Below are positions 1-6,625 of a DNA stretch of 7,591 bases, one piece after another. The notes beneath the pieces are model-generated. The model worked only from the letters and a program-made list of their open reading frames with translations. It was not told where the DNA came from and ran no database searches. A program made the translations under genes and the position numbers. The stretch's first letter is position 1; every line of letters begins with the position of its first letter. Source of the stretch: a bacterium UBP6_UBA1196 (GTDB lineage Bacteria; UBP6; UBA1177); assembly GCA_002310035.1 (NCBI GenBank), contig DBYC01000068.1, positions 1 through 7,591 of the forward strand, given 5' to 3'.

Positions 1-308
1 CCGTTGCGCTCGATCGCCGACATGTCACCGTAAGTCGCCACGACGCAGATGACATCGGAATCATCTTCACAGTTCGCGCACTTTTCGCCGGCAGGCTTGA
101 AAGTTCCGCATCTGCTGCAGATTTCCACATTTTCCGAAATATCGATTATGTTTTTCAGAATTTCCTTGAACTTAGGTTCGCAAAGGACGGAATAGGAGAG
201 TTTCTGCGCCGCTTTAAGCGAAATTCCCGGCAGTTTTTTGAACTCTTCGACGAGTTTTCTCATCGACTGGGCCGCCGGCGAAGTGAGTGTCCTCTCCTGA
301 AAATCCAT
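1..308 (-). CDS. recR: Recombination mediator protein RecR, N-terminal part (cut by window edge)
   Basis: RecR acts in the cytoplasm with RecF/RecO to load RecA onto SSB-coated gapped DNA. The 102 visible residues show the family order: a helix-hairpin-helix with 'KKLPGISLKAAQKLSY' at about 24-39, a C4 zinc finger (Cys64, Cys67, Cys77, Cys80), then the first Toprim strand 'ICVVATYGDMSAIE' at 87-100. The rest of Toprim and the C-terminus lie beyond position 1. The ATG at 308-306 follows a modest GGTAAAG ribosome site and lies 9 nt after the ybaB stop, which fits one transcript. A second in-frame ATG at 263-261 (residue 16) would give a length closer to the usual RecR N-terminus. Odd points: the family's 'VVE' reads 'VVA' here (Ala91), and only six residues separate Cys80 from 'ICVV', against about ten in E. 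coli RecR from memory. Identity is confident; full function is less certain. Confidence 0.93.
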   Translation of the reverse strand, partial: MDFQERTLTSPAAQSMRKLVEEFKKLPGISLKAAQKLSYSVLCEPKFKEILKNIIDISENVEICSRCGTFKPAGEKCANCEDDSDVICVVATYGDMSAIERN

Positions 309-317
309 CTTTACCGC

Positions 318-629
318 TTAGAAAAGTCCCGGGAAACCGTTGATTTTATTGCCGACAAGCTTCGAAAGCCTGTTTTCTTTCTCTTTTCTGACCGTTTCGA
401 TGCTCTGGTTTACGGCAGCTGTGAAAAGGTCGGTGAGCATTTCGGGATCGTCGCTGAGAAGATCCTTCGAAAATTCGATGTTCGTGATCTTCATATCGCC
501 GGACATCGTGACTTTGACAGCTCCGCCGCCCGCTTCAGTCGTGAAAGTTTCGGTTTTGAACTCCGCTTCTAAAGCCGCCATTCTCTTTTGCATTTTCTGA
601 GCCTGCTGCATAAGACTCTGAATATTCAT
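318..629 (-). CDS. ybaB: YbaB/EbfC family nucleoid-associated protein
   Basis: This is a small cytoplasmic DNA-binding protein (103 aa, the usual family length of about 100-110). Family members form tweezer-like dimers and bind the nucleoid. The sequence shows the typical N-terminal helix rich in Gln/Met/Lys ('LMQQAQKMQKRMAALEAEF', residues 6-24), a central beta segment with 'GGGAVKVTMSGDMKITNIEF' (34-53), the 'LLSDDPEMLTDLFTAAVNQS' helix (57-76), and a C-terminal 'FPGLF' tail. The start is well supported: GGAGGT (639-634) lies 4 nt before the ATG at 629-627. The gene ends 9 nt before recR, the widely conserved ybaB-recR arrangement. The usual upstream partner dnaX is absent; uvrC lies upstream instead. 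No unusual residue was noticed. Confidence 0.95.
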   Translation of the reverse strand: MNIQSLMQQAQKMQKRMAALEAEFKTETFTTEAGGGAVKVTMSGDMKITNIEFSKDLLSDDPEMLTDLFTAAVNQSIETVRKEKENRLSKLVGNKINGFPGLF

Positions 630-633
630 TTTA

Positions 634-639
634 ACCTCC
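634..639 (-). promoter_or_regulatory. Strong Shine-Dalgarno site of ybaB
   Basis: The minus strand reads GGAGGT, 4 nt before the ybaB ATG. It is the strongest ribosome site in the repair cluster and contrasts with the poor sites before uvrC and recR. Confidence 0.85.
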
Positions 640-706
640 GGAAATTAACAAAAAACGCTGTAAAATAATAATAAGAAGTTAAAAGGCAAGTTTTTGTTGT
701 ATCTCT

Positions 707-2479
707 TTAATTCAGCGCTTTCAGGATTTCGTTTGCCAGTTCTTTGGTGATTCCTCTGACTTGCATGAGTTCCTCGATGTTTGCCTCTTTTATCGCGGCT
801 ATTGTGCGGAATTTTTCAAGCAGCGCGTTTTCTCTCGCTTTGCCGATCCCTTTGACTTTCGAGAGAGGGAAATCGAGCCTTCCTTTGCGCAGTTCGCGGT
901 TGAAAGTTATCGACAAACGGTGCGTCTCGTCGCGTATCGCTTTCAGGGTCATCGCAAAAACGCTGTCCTGAAGCACTAACTCGTTTCCGGCTCCGTCGAT
1001 CAAAAGTTCCATTCCTTTGACGTTGTGCCTGTCCTTGATGATCCCGGCGACTTTTACTGCTCCTTTGATGACTGAATTTACCGATGAGACCTGCCCTTCG
1101 CCGCCGTCAATGAGAAGTAACGACGGTTTTTCGAGAGAGTTTTCCTCCCAGCGTTTGAGAAGGCGGGCCGCGACTTCGCGCAGACTGCCGAAATCGTCGA
1201 CTCCTTTGACAGTTTTGATTTTGTATCTGCGGTATTTCTTTTTGTCGAATTTGCCGTTTTCCCACCAGACTGCGCCGGCGACGTTGTATTCGCCGTAAAG
1301 AGTCGAGATGTCGAGGCAGAGTATCGATGAAACCTTGGTTTTCAGGAATTTCGAGATGACTGAGAGCGATTTGTTCGTCTTTTCGGTATCGTTCAGGAAA
1401 ACGCGAATGTTCTGCTCGATGTTTGTTTGCAGCATTTTGAGGATCTCGCCGCCCGCAAGCCCTGTTTTTCTGATGTCACGCTGCAGGATCGCAGAAATTT
1501 CCTCTTTGGTGAGCGTTTCAGGGAAAAGAAAAATTTTGTCGGGTGTGTCGCGCCCTGCGTAGAACGAACTTAGAAATGTGGAGACCCAGCTTTTCATATC
1601 CTCGAAAATGCCCGATGCCGAGAAGGATTTGAGCGAGATCATTTTTCCTTCGCTGTATCTTGCCGCAGCCGCGAAAAGAAGGTCGCCGAGACGCTTGAAA
1701 CAGAAGAAATCCTCGGCGCCGTTTCCCGAAAACTCGACCGAATATTTCCGCTTGATGTCTGGCAGAAGTGTCAGCAGATCCCGCAGTTTTGCCGCTTTTT
1801 CAAAGTTGAGATTTTCGGCATTTGAAGCGATCTTTTCCTGGATTATCCTTGAAATTTCGTTCCACTTTTTCCCTTGCAGGATCTCGATCGTGTTTTTCAC
1901 GTTTTCAAGATATTTTTCACGGTCGGCATCTTTTCTGCACGGTGCAGGGCAGAGGCCCAGTTCGAAGTTTATGCACCCTTTCGGACGCTTGTTCGAGCAG
2001 TATTTGAGCGGATAAAGTGCCTGGATCAGCGATTTCAGTGAGTTCATAAGGTTTATCTGCGTGAAAGGGCCTCTGAAATATTTCAGTTTTTTGCTGAGAC
2101 GTCTTGTGGAAATGAGGCGCGGCCACTCTTCGTCTGTGACTGCGAGATATGGATATGTTTTATCGTCCTTGAGGTCGATGTTGAAAAGGGGCTGCCTGTT
2201 TTTGATCAGCAGATTTTCGAGAACGAGCGCTTCCGTCTCCGAATTTGTGAGGATGATCTCTACGCTTCCCGCTTTTTTCATCAGCGATTCGACCATGGGT
2301 CTGCTGTCGGTCCCTGAAATATACTGCGAAACACGCGCTCTCAGATTCTTAGCCTTGCCGATATAGATCACTTTCCCGAGCTTGTTCTTGAACTGATAGA
2401 CTCCCGGTGTTTCGGGCAGCTTTTTCAGCAGATTTTCATCAATGATGTAGGAATTTCCGGTGTTTTCTGGCGTGGACAA
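707..2479 (-). CDS. uvrC: UvrABC excinuclease subunit C
   Basis: UvrC is the dual-incision nuclease of nucleotide excision repair, acting in the cytoplasm on UvrB-DNA complexes. All parts are visible in 590 aa. The GIY-YIG domain cuts 3' (GVY 26-28, YIG 39-41, Glu88, Asn100). Cys161, Cys169, Cys177 and Cys181 match the four cysteines reported to hold an Fe-S cluster in E. coli UvrC. The UVR motif that contacts UvrB lies at about 206-240. The RNase H-like domain cuts 5' (Asp390 in 'LCLDIS', Asp458 in 'LLIDGG', Asp517 and His520 in 'IRDETHRL'). Two C-terminal helix-hairpin-helix motifs follow ('VKGIGKARENAL' and 'VRGITKELANEIL'). The enzyme appears intact. The TTG start at 2479-2477 is the only reasonable one: the frame upstream has no ATG/GTG before a stop. 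It lies 2 nt after the stop of the FG-GAP lipoprotein gene and has no clear Shine-Dalgarno, so coupled translation is likely. Confidence 0.97.
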   Translation of the reverse strand: MSTPENTGNSYIIDENLLKKLPETPGVYQFKNKLGKVIYIGKAKNLRARVSQYISGTDSRPMVESLMKKAGSVEIILTNSETEALVLENLLIKNRQPLFNIDLKDDKTYPYLAVTDEEWPRLISTRRLSKKLKYFRGPFTQINLMNSLKSLIQALYPLKYCSNKRPKGCINFELGLCPAPCRKDADREKYLENVKNTIEILQGKKWNEISRIIQEKIASNAENLNFEKAAKLRDLLTLLPDIKRKYSVEFSGNGAEDFFCFKRLGDLLFAAAARYSEGKMISLKSFSASGIFEDMKSWVSTFLSSFYAGRDTPDKIFLFPETLTKEEISAILQRDIRKTGLAGGEILKMLQTNIEQNIRVFLNDTEKTNKSLSVISKFLKTKVSSILCLDISTLYGEYNVAGAVWWENGKFDKKKYRRYKIKTVKGVDDFGSLREVAARLLKRWEENSLEKPSLLLIDGGEGQVSSVNSVIKGAVKVAGIIKDRHNVKGMELLIDGAGNELVLQDSVFAMTLKAIRDETHRLSITFNRELRKGRLDFPLSKVKGIGKARENALLEKFRTIAAIKEANIEELMQVRGITKELANEILKALN

Positions 2480-2481
2480 GA

Positions 2482-3987
2482 TTATTTTCTTTTGTAAATG
2501 TATATTTTGTTGTCTTCGTAAAGAGTTACGATGATTTCGTTTATGCCGTCGCCGTCAAGGTCAACGATCTGCATTCCGCCGGCCTGGCCGAAAGAACCTG
2601 CTCCCATCGATGCTCCTGCAAAGCCGTCAAGGGTGTGCTGGGTGAAAGTTCCTGCCGGATTCTGCTCGAACCAGAATACGCGGGAATCGCCGTCGCCGCT
2701 GACGACGAGGTCAATCAGACCGTTGCCGGTGATGTCGCCGTAGCCGAAGAGCCCGGGCGCAGCCTGATTTGACAGGTTCCTCGACTGGATATCGGTCGCA
2801 ATGTTTTTCTTAGGCCATTTCTGGGTCGGCTCTTCGGGAATGTCGAAAATGAAAACGCCTTCTTTCGGGCCGTTGGGCTTGCTTGCGGAGTTGACATGGT
2901 TTACGCCGACCGCTCTTCTTATGCCGTCGCCGTAAAGGTCGTCGATGATCTCAAGCATGAAGCTTTCGCCTGACTCGTTGTCGATAATGTGTTTGTTCCA
3001 TTCGTTGTTTTGGGCATCGACCTGTTCGAACCATATGAAACTGCCGTTTTCCGATATTTTTTTATTGAAAAACTGAGCCACTACGATGTCTTTTTTGTCG
3101 TCGCCGTTGATATCTACGAATCTCGGGAAAGGCCCGCCGTTTCCGTCTGATATGATCGTCGGGGTGGTATCGAATTCAAATGTCGTATCGGTTTTTATCC
3201 CTTTGAACCACATAAGCTTTTCGTCCTGAGAAAGTGCTGACGACTTTTTGCTTGCGTTTGTGAGGATGTCGACAACTTCGTCGCCGTCGATATCGACAAG
3301 CGAAACATCAAAGAAGAAATATTTGTCTTTCATGTTTGATACGATCTCGTGTTTCGTCCACTTGTTCCTCTCGCCCGTTCCCTCAAGCCAGAAGAGGTTC
3401 CCGCAGTCTACCAGGCATGCAAGGAATCCGCTTGGAGAAAGTATGTCTTTTATTCCGTCCCCGTTGATGTCGGCGACTTTTACCGGGTGGGGATAGCTGA
3501 TCCCGTTGTCGCCGCCGATGTTCAGCGTCTCTTTCGTCCATTCGTCAAGTTTGCCTGTTCCCCAGTAAATATCATAGTTCCCTGAAAATTTTGCCATAGG
3601 TCCGTACTGTGCGACGATCATGTCTGGATGACCGTCGTTGTCGAGATCGTCGACAGTTACAAATGCCGGTTTGTTCGGATTGCCGTCAACAAGGATCCTT
3701 TCAAACTCGATCTCGGCTGCCGGTTCGCTGTCGGGAGTTCCGTTGTCAGGAGTATCGGTGTCGGGAATTTCGGTGTCTGGGATCTCCGCATCCGGAATTT
3801 CGGCGGAGTCGTTTGTTTCATCCTGTTCCGCCGGTTCTGAATGTCCGGCCTGATCTTTGTCTGTTGTTTCGGAATCAAGGTCTCCGGCTTCATCCGGTTG
3901 TTCTGTTTTGTTTACCCGAGAGCTTTCTCCGCATGAAATGCAGAAAATCAAACATAGGCAAAAAACCAATCCGTAAAAATTCGACAT
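2482..3987 (-). CDS. FG-GAP/VCBS-repeat lipoprotein, predicted seven-bladed beta-propeller
   Basis: A 501-aa exported protein of unknown function. The N-terminus has a hydrophobic segment (4-18) ending in 'FCISC', so Cys19 is the likely lipid anchor; the -3 residue is Cys, which is unusual. An acidic Asp/Glu/Pro/Thr-rich spacer spans about 21-93 and includes five 'xIPDx/xTPDx' pentapeptides. From 107 on there are seven Asp-rich calcium-loop-like motifs starting near residues 114, 173, 232, 292, 350, 418 and 476, for example 'DINGDGIKD' and 'DLDGDGINE'. They are spaced about 59 residues apart, with one gap of 68. Between them come aromatic strands such as 'FWLEGTG', 'MWFKG' and 'IWFEQ', and 'W-x-KH-x-I' segments. 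This matches FG-GAP/VCBS propellers, which often bind ligands or partners at the cell surface; the ligand cannot be read here. Blade five is degenerate ('DLYGDGIRR'). The start is supported by GGAGGT (3999-3994), 6 nt before the ATG. It is probably the first gene of the unit that continues into uvrC. Confidence 0.88.
   Translation of the reverse strand: MSNFYGLVFCLCLIFCISCGESSRVNKTEQPDEAGDLDSETTDKDQAGHSEPAEQDETNDSAEIPDAEIPDTEIPDTDTPDNGTPDSEPAAEIEFERILVDGNPNKPAFVTVDDLDNDGHPDMIVAQYGPMAKFSGNYDIYWGTGKLDEWTKETLNIGGDNGISYPHPVKVADINGDGIKDILSPSGFLACLVDCGNLFWLEGTGERNKWTKHEIVSNMKDKYFFFDVSLVDIDGDEVVDILTNASKKSSALSQDEKLMWFKGIKTDTTFEFDTTPTIISDGNGGPFPRFVDINGDDKKDIVVAQFFNKKISENGSFIWFEQVDAQNNEWNKHIIDNESGESFMLEIIDDLYGDGIRRAVGVNHVNSASKPNGPKEGVFIFDIPEEPTQKWPKKNIATDIQSRNLSNQAAPGLFGYGDITGNGLIDLVVSGDGDSRVFWFEQNPAGTFTQHTLDGFAGASMGAGSFGQAGGMQIVDLDGDGINEIIVTLYEDNKIYIYKRK
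3731..3805 (-). repeat. Five tandem 15-bp units encoding the PD-rich pentapeptide spacer
   Basis: Five imperfect 15-bp units lie head to tail, each encoding a pentapeptide around 'Pro-Asp' (xIPDx in three, xTPDx in two). They sit in the spacer between the lipid-anchor cysteine and the propeller. The in-frame length means gain or loss of units would only change spacer length. The copies have diverged at third positions. Confidence 0.8.
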
Positions 3988-3993
3988 TTTTGA

Positions 3994-3999
3994 ACCTCC
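3994..3999 (-). promoter_or_regulatory. Shine-Dalgarno site of the FG-GAP lipoprotein gene
   Basis: The minus strand reads GGAGGT, 6 nt before the ATG at 3987-3985. It fixes the start and places the hydrophobic signal segment directly at the N-terminus. Confidence 0.85.
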
Positions 4000-4019
4000 G
4001 ACAAAAAATAAAACACAAA

Positions 4020-4047
4020 ATTTTATTTGTGGGGCTTCTTAAGTCAA
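4020..4047 (-). promoter_or_regulatory. Predicted sigma70-type promoter for the lipoprotein-uvrC unit
   Basis: On the minus strand TTGACT (4047-4042) and TAAAAT (4025-4020) are separated by 16 nt. Each hexamer matches the housekeeping consensus at five of six bases. Transcription would start near 4013, leaving a leader of about 25 nt that contains the GGAGGT site. No clear promoter or terminator is seen before uvrC, so uvrC expression probably depends on this promoter. Prediction from sequence only. Confidence 0.65.
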
Positions 4048-4063
4048 GAAACATGAAAAGATA

Positions 4064-4091
4064 TTGCAAAAGAAAGAGTTTTTCTTAATAT
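4064..4091 (+). promoter_or_regulatory. Weak candidate promoter for the transglycosylase gene
   Basis: TTGCAA (4064-4069) and TAATAT (4086-4091), 16 nt apart, each match the sigma70 consensus at four of six bases. It points away from the minus-strand promoter, and the two -35 boxes are only 16 bp apart, so one bound regulator could affect both directions. In AT-rich DNA such matches occur by chance. Confidence 0.35.
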
Positions 4092-4127
4092 TCTTTCGGA
4101 CAGTTTGCGGTCTTTGGAGCGTTTTTG

Positions 4128-6494
4128 ATGAAAATCATTGTTTTTATTTCTTTCATTTTTTCGATTCTGCCGCTTTTTTCCTACAATGAATGTCTCAACG
4201 ATGAAAAAATAACGGAACAGTGCATCCGCGAGCTTTTTAAGGCGGGCGATTTCGCTCTTGCGGACGCCCATATCGACGATGCCGCTTTTGTTTCCAAAAC
4301 GGAAAAAAACATAATTAAAGCGGAGCTCCTTTTCACGCTTGCAAAATACGACGCTGTGGAAAAACCGCTTGCCGCCCTGCCTAACGATGTAAAAAACACG
4401 CTTTATTACAAAGTCATGTCGGTAAAGACCCTGGCTGCAAGGAAAAGGTTCAATCAGGCCTCTGATATTATCGGTGAAATAAAGACTTCTTATCCGGTCT
4501 ACTATCTTTTCAGCGATCTCGAGTGCGTGAAAGGCGACATAGCGCTTTACAGGAAGCAGTTCGATTCGGCGCTTGAATTCTATGACATGTGTCTGGATGC
4601 GCAGGATAACGGGATCGCGGCTTACAACAGGCTGCTTTCGCTTGAAAAAAACGGCGGGCCGCAGGTCGCTTTCCTCAAAGACTATGTGGAGTATCTCGAC
4701 AGTTACGGAACTCTTTCATGGAAAGGGCAGGTCGTTGAAAGGCTTGTCAAACTCAAAAAAAACAAAGGGATACCGAATTCGGCGTCGCCATATTATGTCA
4801 GATGGCTTTCGATAATGCGGCGTGAGAACAGGCTCGACATGTTTTTCAACGACGACTATCTGACGCTTCCGTATCCGGCCGATCTGGAGATCGCAGAATA
4901 TCTTATCGAGAAGAAGCGCTTTGCTGACGCCCTGAAGATGCTTGACGACGATCTGGCAAAGCAGACTAAGGCAAACGAGGCGAAATACAAACTTGTGAAC
5001 AAAAAATACAGGGTTCTGAATCAGGCCGGAAAGACAAAGGAGGCGGCGGATTTTATTCTGGAATCTTCCGCTGAATTCAATGCGGCGCAGTGCGACAGGA
5101 TGAAATTTCTCGCGGCCCTGGTCTATTTCGAAAACGGCTTTATCGACAAAAGCAAAAAAATTCTCTCTGAAATCACCGCGTCAGGACAGAATTCCAGATA
5201 TTATATGCTTTCGCTTTACAAACTTGGGCTGATACATCTTTTCGAAGGCAACGATCTGCTCGCGTTTACGATGTGGTCAGAGTTCCTCCTTTCCGAAGAG
5301 AAGATAAATTTTACGAAATTTGTTGACGGAAAGGGGAGTTACGAGGCGATTTCAGGTCTGGCGGCGCTTTTAGACAGGATACACGGCTACTGCGCGGTAT
5401 TATCTGGTGTGAATTTCAAGTGTCCGGTCGATGAAAGCAATGCCGGAGAAAATGCGGGAAGCTTCATTTCCTATTATGATTTCGCATATTTCCACATAAT
5501 GGACACGGAGGACTCCAAGAAAAGCCCCGATTTCGGCAATGTTTCGGCAACTTCGGAAAAATGGCTCGCCAACAGGGTCTTGAACACGGCTTCGAAGGAA
5601 GAGTTTCTTGAAGTCCTCTCTCAGCTGCCGCCGAAAATAAGGAAGAGGGAACCCGTCACGATGATTGAACTTTTCCTTAAGGCAGACAACCTTGAGGGAG
5701 TTGAGTTCTATGTCGATATGCTGCGGAACTATCTGACTTACAACGAATCAAAACACTCGAAAAACGCCGCCGCGATGAAAATCAATATGCCCGAAGCGCA
5801 GGTCTTTGACGAATTTTCCTCAAATTACCGTGAGATCCTTTCTAAAATCCACCTTGTCTATAACAAATTCTTCGGAAAAACGGCGAAAATCGCGAGTTAT
5901 TACTACAATCAGCTGAGCCCGGACCTCACTTATTCCCCGCACTTCGGTAAAAAGGAGGATTGGCGGCTGCTCTATCCGACGCCTTACCTTGAGGATGTAC
6001 TGAAACTGGCAGGCGAATTCAATGTTCCGGTACAGCTGATCTATTCGATAATGCGTGCCGAAACCTATTACCGCGAATCGCTTTCTTCGAATGTCGGCGC
6101 TCTCGGACTTATGCAGATTATGCCGCAGACTTTTGAAAAGATAAGTAAATTCGGCGGGATCAGAATAAAGGATCCGATGAATCCTTATGACAGCATGAAG
6201 GCCTCGGTCTGGTATCTTTCCAAACTTCTGAAGCGGTTCGACAACAATCTTATTGCTACGGCCGCCGCCTACAACGCCGGTCCGCACAATGTCTCTGACT
6301 GGATCTCGCGCTACGGAGGAAAGGAGGCCTATCTTTTTGTCGAGATGATCCCGTTCAAGGAAACCCGCGATTATGTCAAAAAAGTTATGCGCTTCTTCAT
6401 GATCTACAGCTATATTTACGAAAACGAATTTTTCAATATCGGTCTGAACGGTATTTATGAGATCAACGAAAATCCCGATGTCGTGAATTTCTGA
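4128..6494 (+). CDS. slt: Slt70-like soluble lytic transglycosylase (GH23) with TPR-like helical N-terminal region
   Basis: This is an exported murein hydrolase expected to cleave the MurNAc-GlcNAc bond of peptidoglycan in the periplasm, forming 1,6-anhydro-MurNAc ends. From the ATG it has 788 aa. Residues 1-18 form a signal peptide without an obvious lipobox. Residues of about 20-610 are mostly helical, with TPR-like pairs near 124-170, 254-315 and 324-390. The C-terminal SLT domain (about 620-770) has the catalytic Glu645 in 'IMRAETYY', 'GALGLMQIMP' at 657-666, 'AAYNAGP' at 713-719, and the closing 'IPFKETRDYVKKVM' segment, all as in Slt family enzymes. E. coli Slt70 is about 645 aa, so this one is longer, mostly in the helical part. 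A TTG codon sits directly before the ATG, but the GGAG at 4116-4119, 8 nt before 4128, fits the ATG. The gene appears intact and stands alone, divergent from the lipoprotein-uvrC unit. Confidence 0.9.
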   Translation: MKIIVFISFIFSILPLFSYNECLNDEKITEQCIRELFKAGDFALADAHIDDAAFVSKTEKNIIKAELLFTLAKYDAVEKPLAALPNDVKNTLYYKVMSVKTLAARKRFNQASDIIGEIKTSYPVYYLFSDLECVKGDIALYRKQFDSALEFYDMCLDAQDNGIAAYNRLLSLEKNGGPQVAFLKDYVEYLDSYGTLSWKGQVVERLVKLKKNKGIPNSASPYYVRWLSIMRRENRLDMFFNDDYLTLPYPADLEIAEYLIEKKRFADALKMLDDDLAKQTKANEAKYKLVNKKYRVLNQAGKTKEAADFILESSAEFNAAQCDRMKFLAALVYFENGFIDKSKKILSEITASGQNSRYYMLSLYKLGLIHLFEGNDLLAFTMWSEFLLSEEKINFTKFVDGKGSYEAISGLAALLDRIHGYCAVLSGVNFKCPVDESNAGENAGSFISYYDFAYFHIMDTEDSKKSPDFGNVSATSEKWLANRVLNTASKEEFLEVLSQLPPKIRKREPVTMIELFLKADNLEGVEFYVDMLRNYLTYNESKHSKNAAAMKINMPEAQVFDEFSSNYREILSKIHLVYNKFFGKTAKIASYYYNQLSPDLTYSPHFGKKEDWRLLYPTPYLEDVLKLAGEFNVPVQLIYSIMRAETYYRESLSSNVGALGLMQIMPQTFEKISKFGGIRIKDPMNPYDSMKASVWYLSKLLKRFDNNLIATAAAYNAGPHNVSDWISRYGGKEAYLFVEMIPFKETRDYVKKVMRFFMIYSYIYENEFFNIGLNGIYEINENPDVVNF

Positions 6495-6556
6495 ACCGGC
6501 AGTTTGATTCCTGCTGCCTGTTCTGCAGTCGGAACACGAACTTTTGCGCTCAAAAT

Positions 6557-6584
6557 TTGCTTTAAAAAAATAAATGACTATCAT
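6557..6584 (+). promoter_or_regulatory. Weak candidate promoter for the ADSG-repeat lipoprotein
   Basis: TTGCTT (6557-6562) and TATCAT (6579-6584) are 16 nt apart. The -10 box matches consensus at five of six bases and the -35 at only three. Transcription would start near 6591, about 35 nt before the ATG. Read-through from slt remains possible. Confidence 0.35.
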
Positions 6585-6613
6585 CTTTCGTTTTCTTTTG
6601 GTACTTAATATTA

Positions 6614-6620
6614 TTGGAGG
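6614..6620 (+). promoter_or_regulatory. Shine-Dalgarno site of the ADSG-repeat lipoprotein gene
   Basis: TTGGAGG lies 5 nt before the ATG at 6626. It fixes the start of an open frame that runs off the right edge and places a typical lipoprotein signal peptide at its N-terminus. Confidence 0.85.
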
Positions 6621-6625
6621 CAAAG

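Larger units (their letters stand above)
6495..6625 (+). other. Intergenic gap with two small hairpins, no clear terminator
   Basis: Just after the slt stop, two short inverted repeats lie back to back: GGCAG/CTGCC (6498-6502 with 6514-6518) and TGTTC/GAACA (6519-6523 with 6532-6536). Each has a 5-bp stem and an 8-11 nt loop. Only four T's follow at 6542-6545, so this is a poor intrinsic terminator. The rest is AT-rich and holds the promoter candidate and ribosome site of the next gene. No small ORF with a convincing start was seen. Confidence 0.3.

Noticed and set aside
630..706. A possible promoter or terminator between uvrC and ybaB.
   Set aside because: The gap is AT-rich with TATTAT and TTGCCT-like hexamers, but no pair has proper spacing and no hairpin with a T-run is present. 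A separate ybaB promoter cannot be excluded.
3609..4088. Several plus-strand frames opposite the FG-GAP lipoprotein start.
   Set aside because: They have odd Arg/Cys-rich composition, no domain and no ribosome site, and run across the promoter region. They are shadows of the repeat-rich minus-strand gene.
6498..6536. Two adjacent hairpins after slt as an intrinsic terminator.
   Set aside because: The stems are only 5 bp and no proper T-run follows. They are kept only as a description of the intergenic gap.
4084..6612. The shared CTTAATATT motif upstream of slt (4084-4092) and of the second lipoprotein (6604-6612).
   Set aside because: It is short and AT-rich, and lies at different distances from the start codons (35 and 13 nt). 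It is probably chance.
5820..6623. A 267-codon open frame on the minus strand opposite the 3' part of slt.
   Set aside because: The plus strand there encodes the conserved SLT motifs with the catalytic Glu. The antisense product has no recognisable domain, and its length fits a shadow frame.
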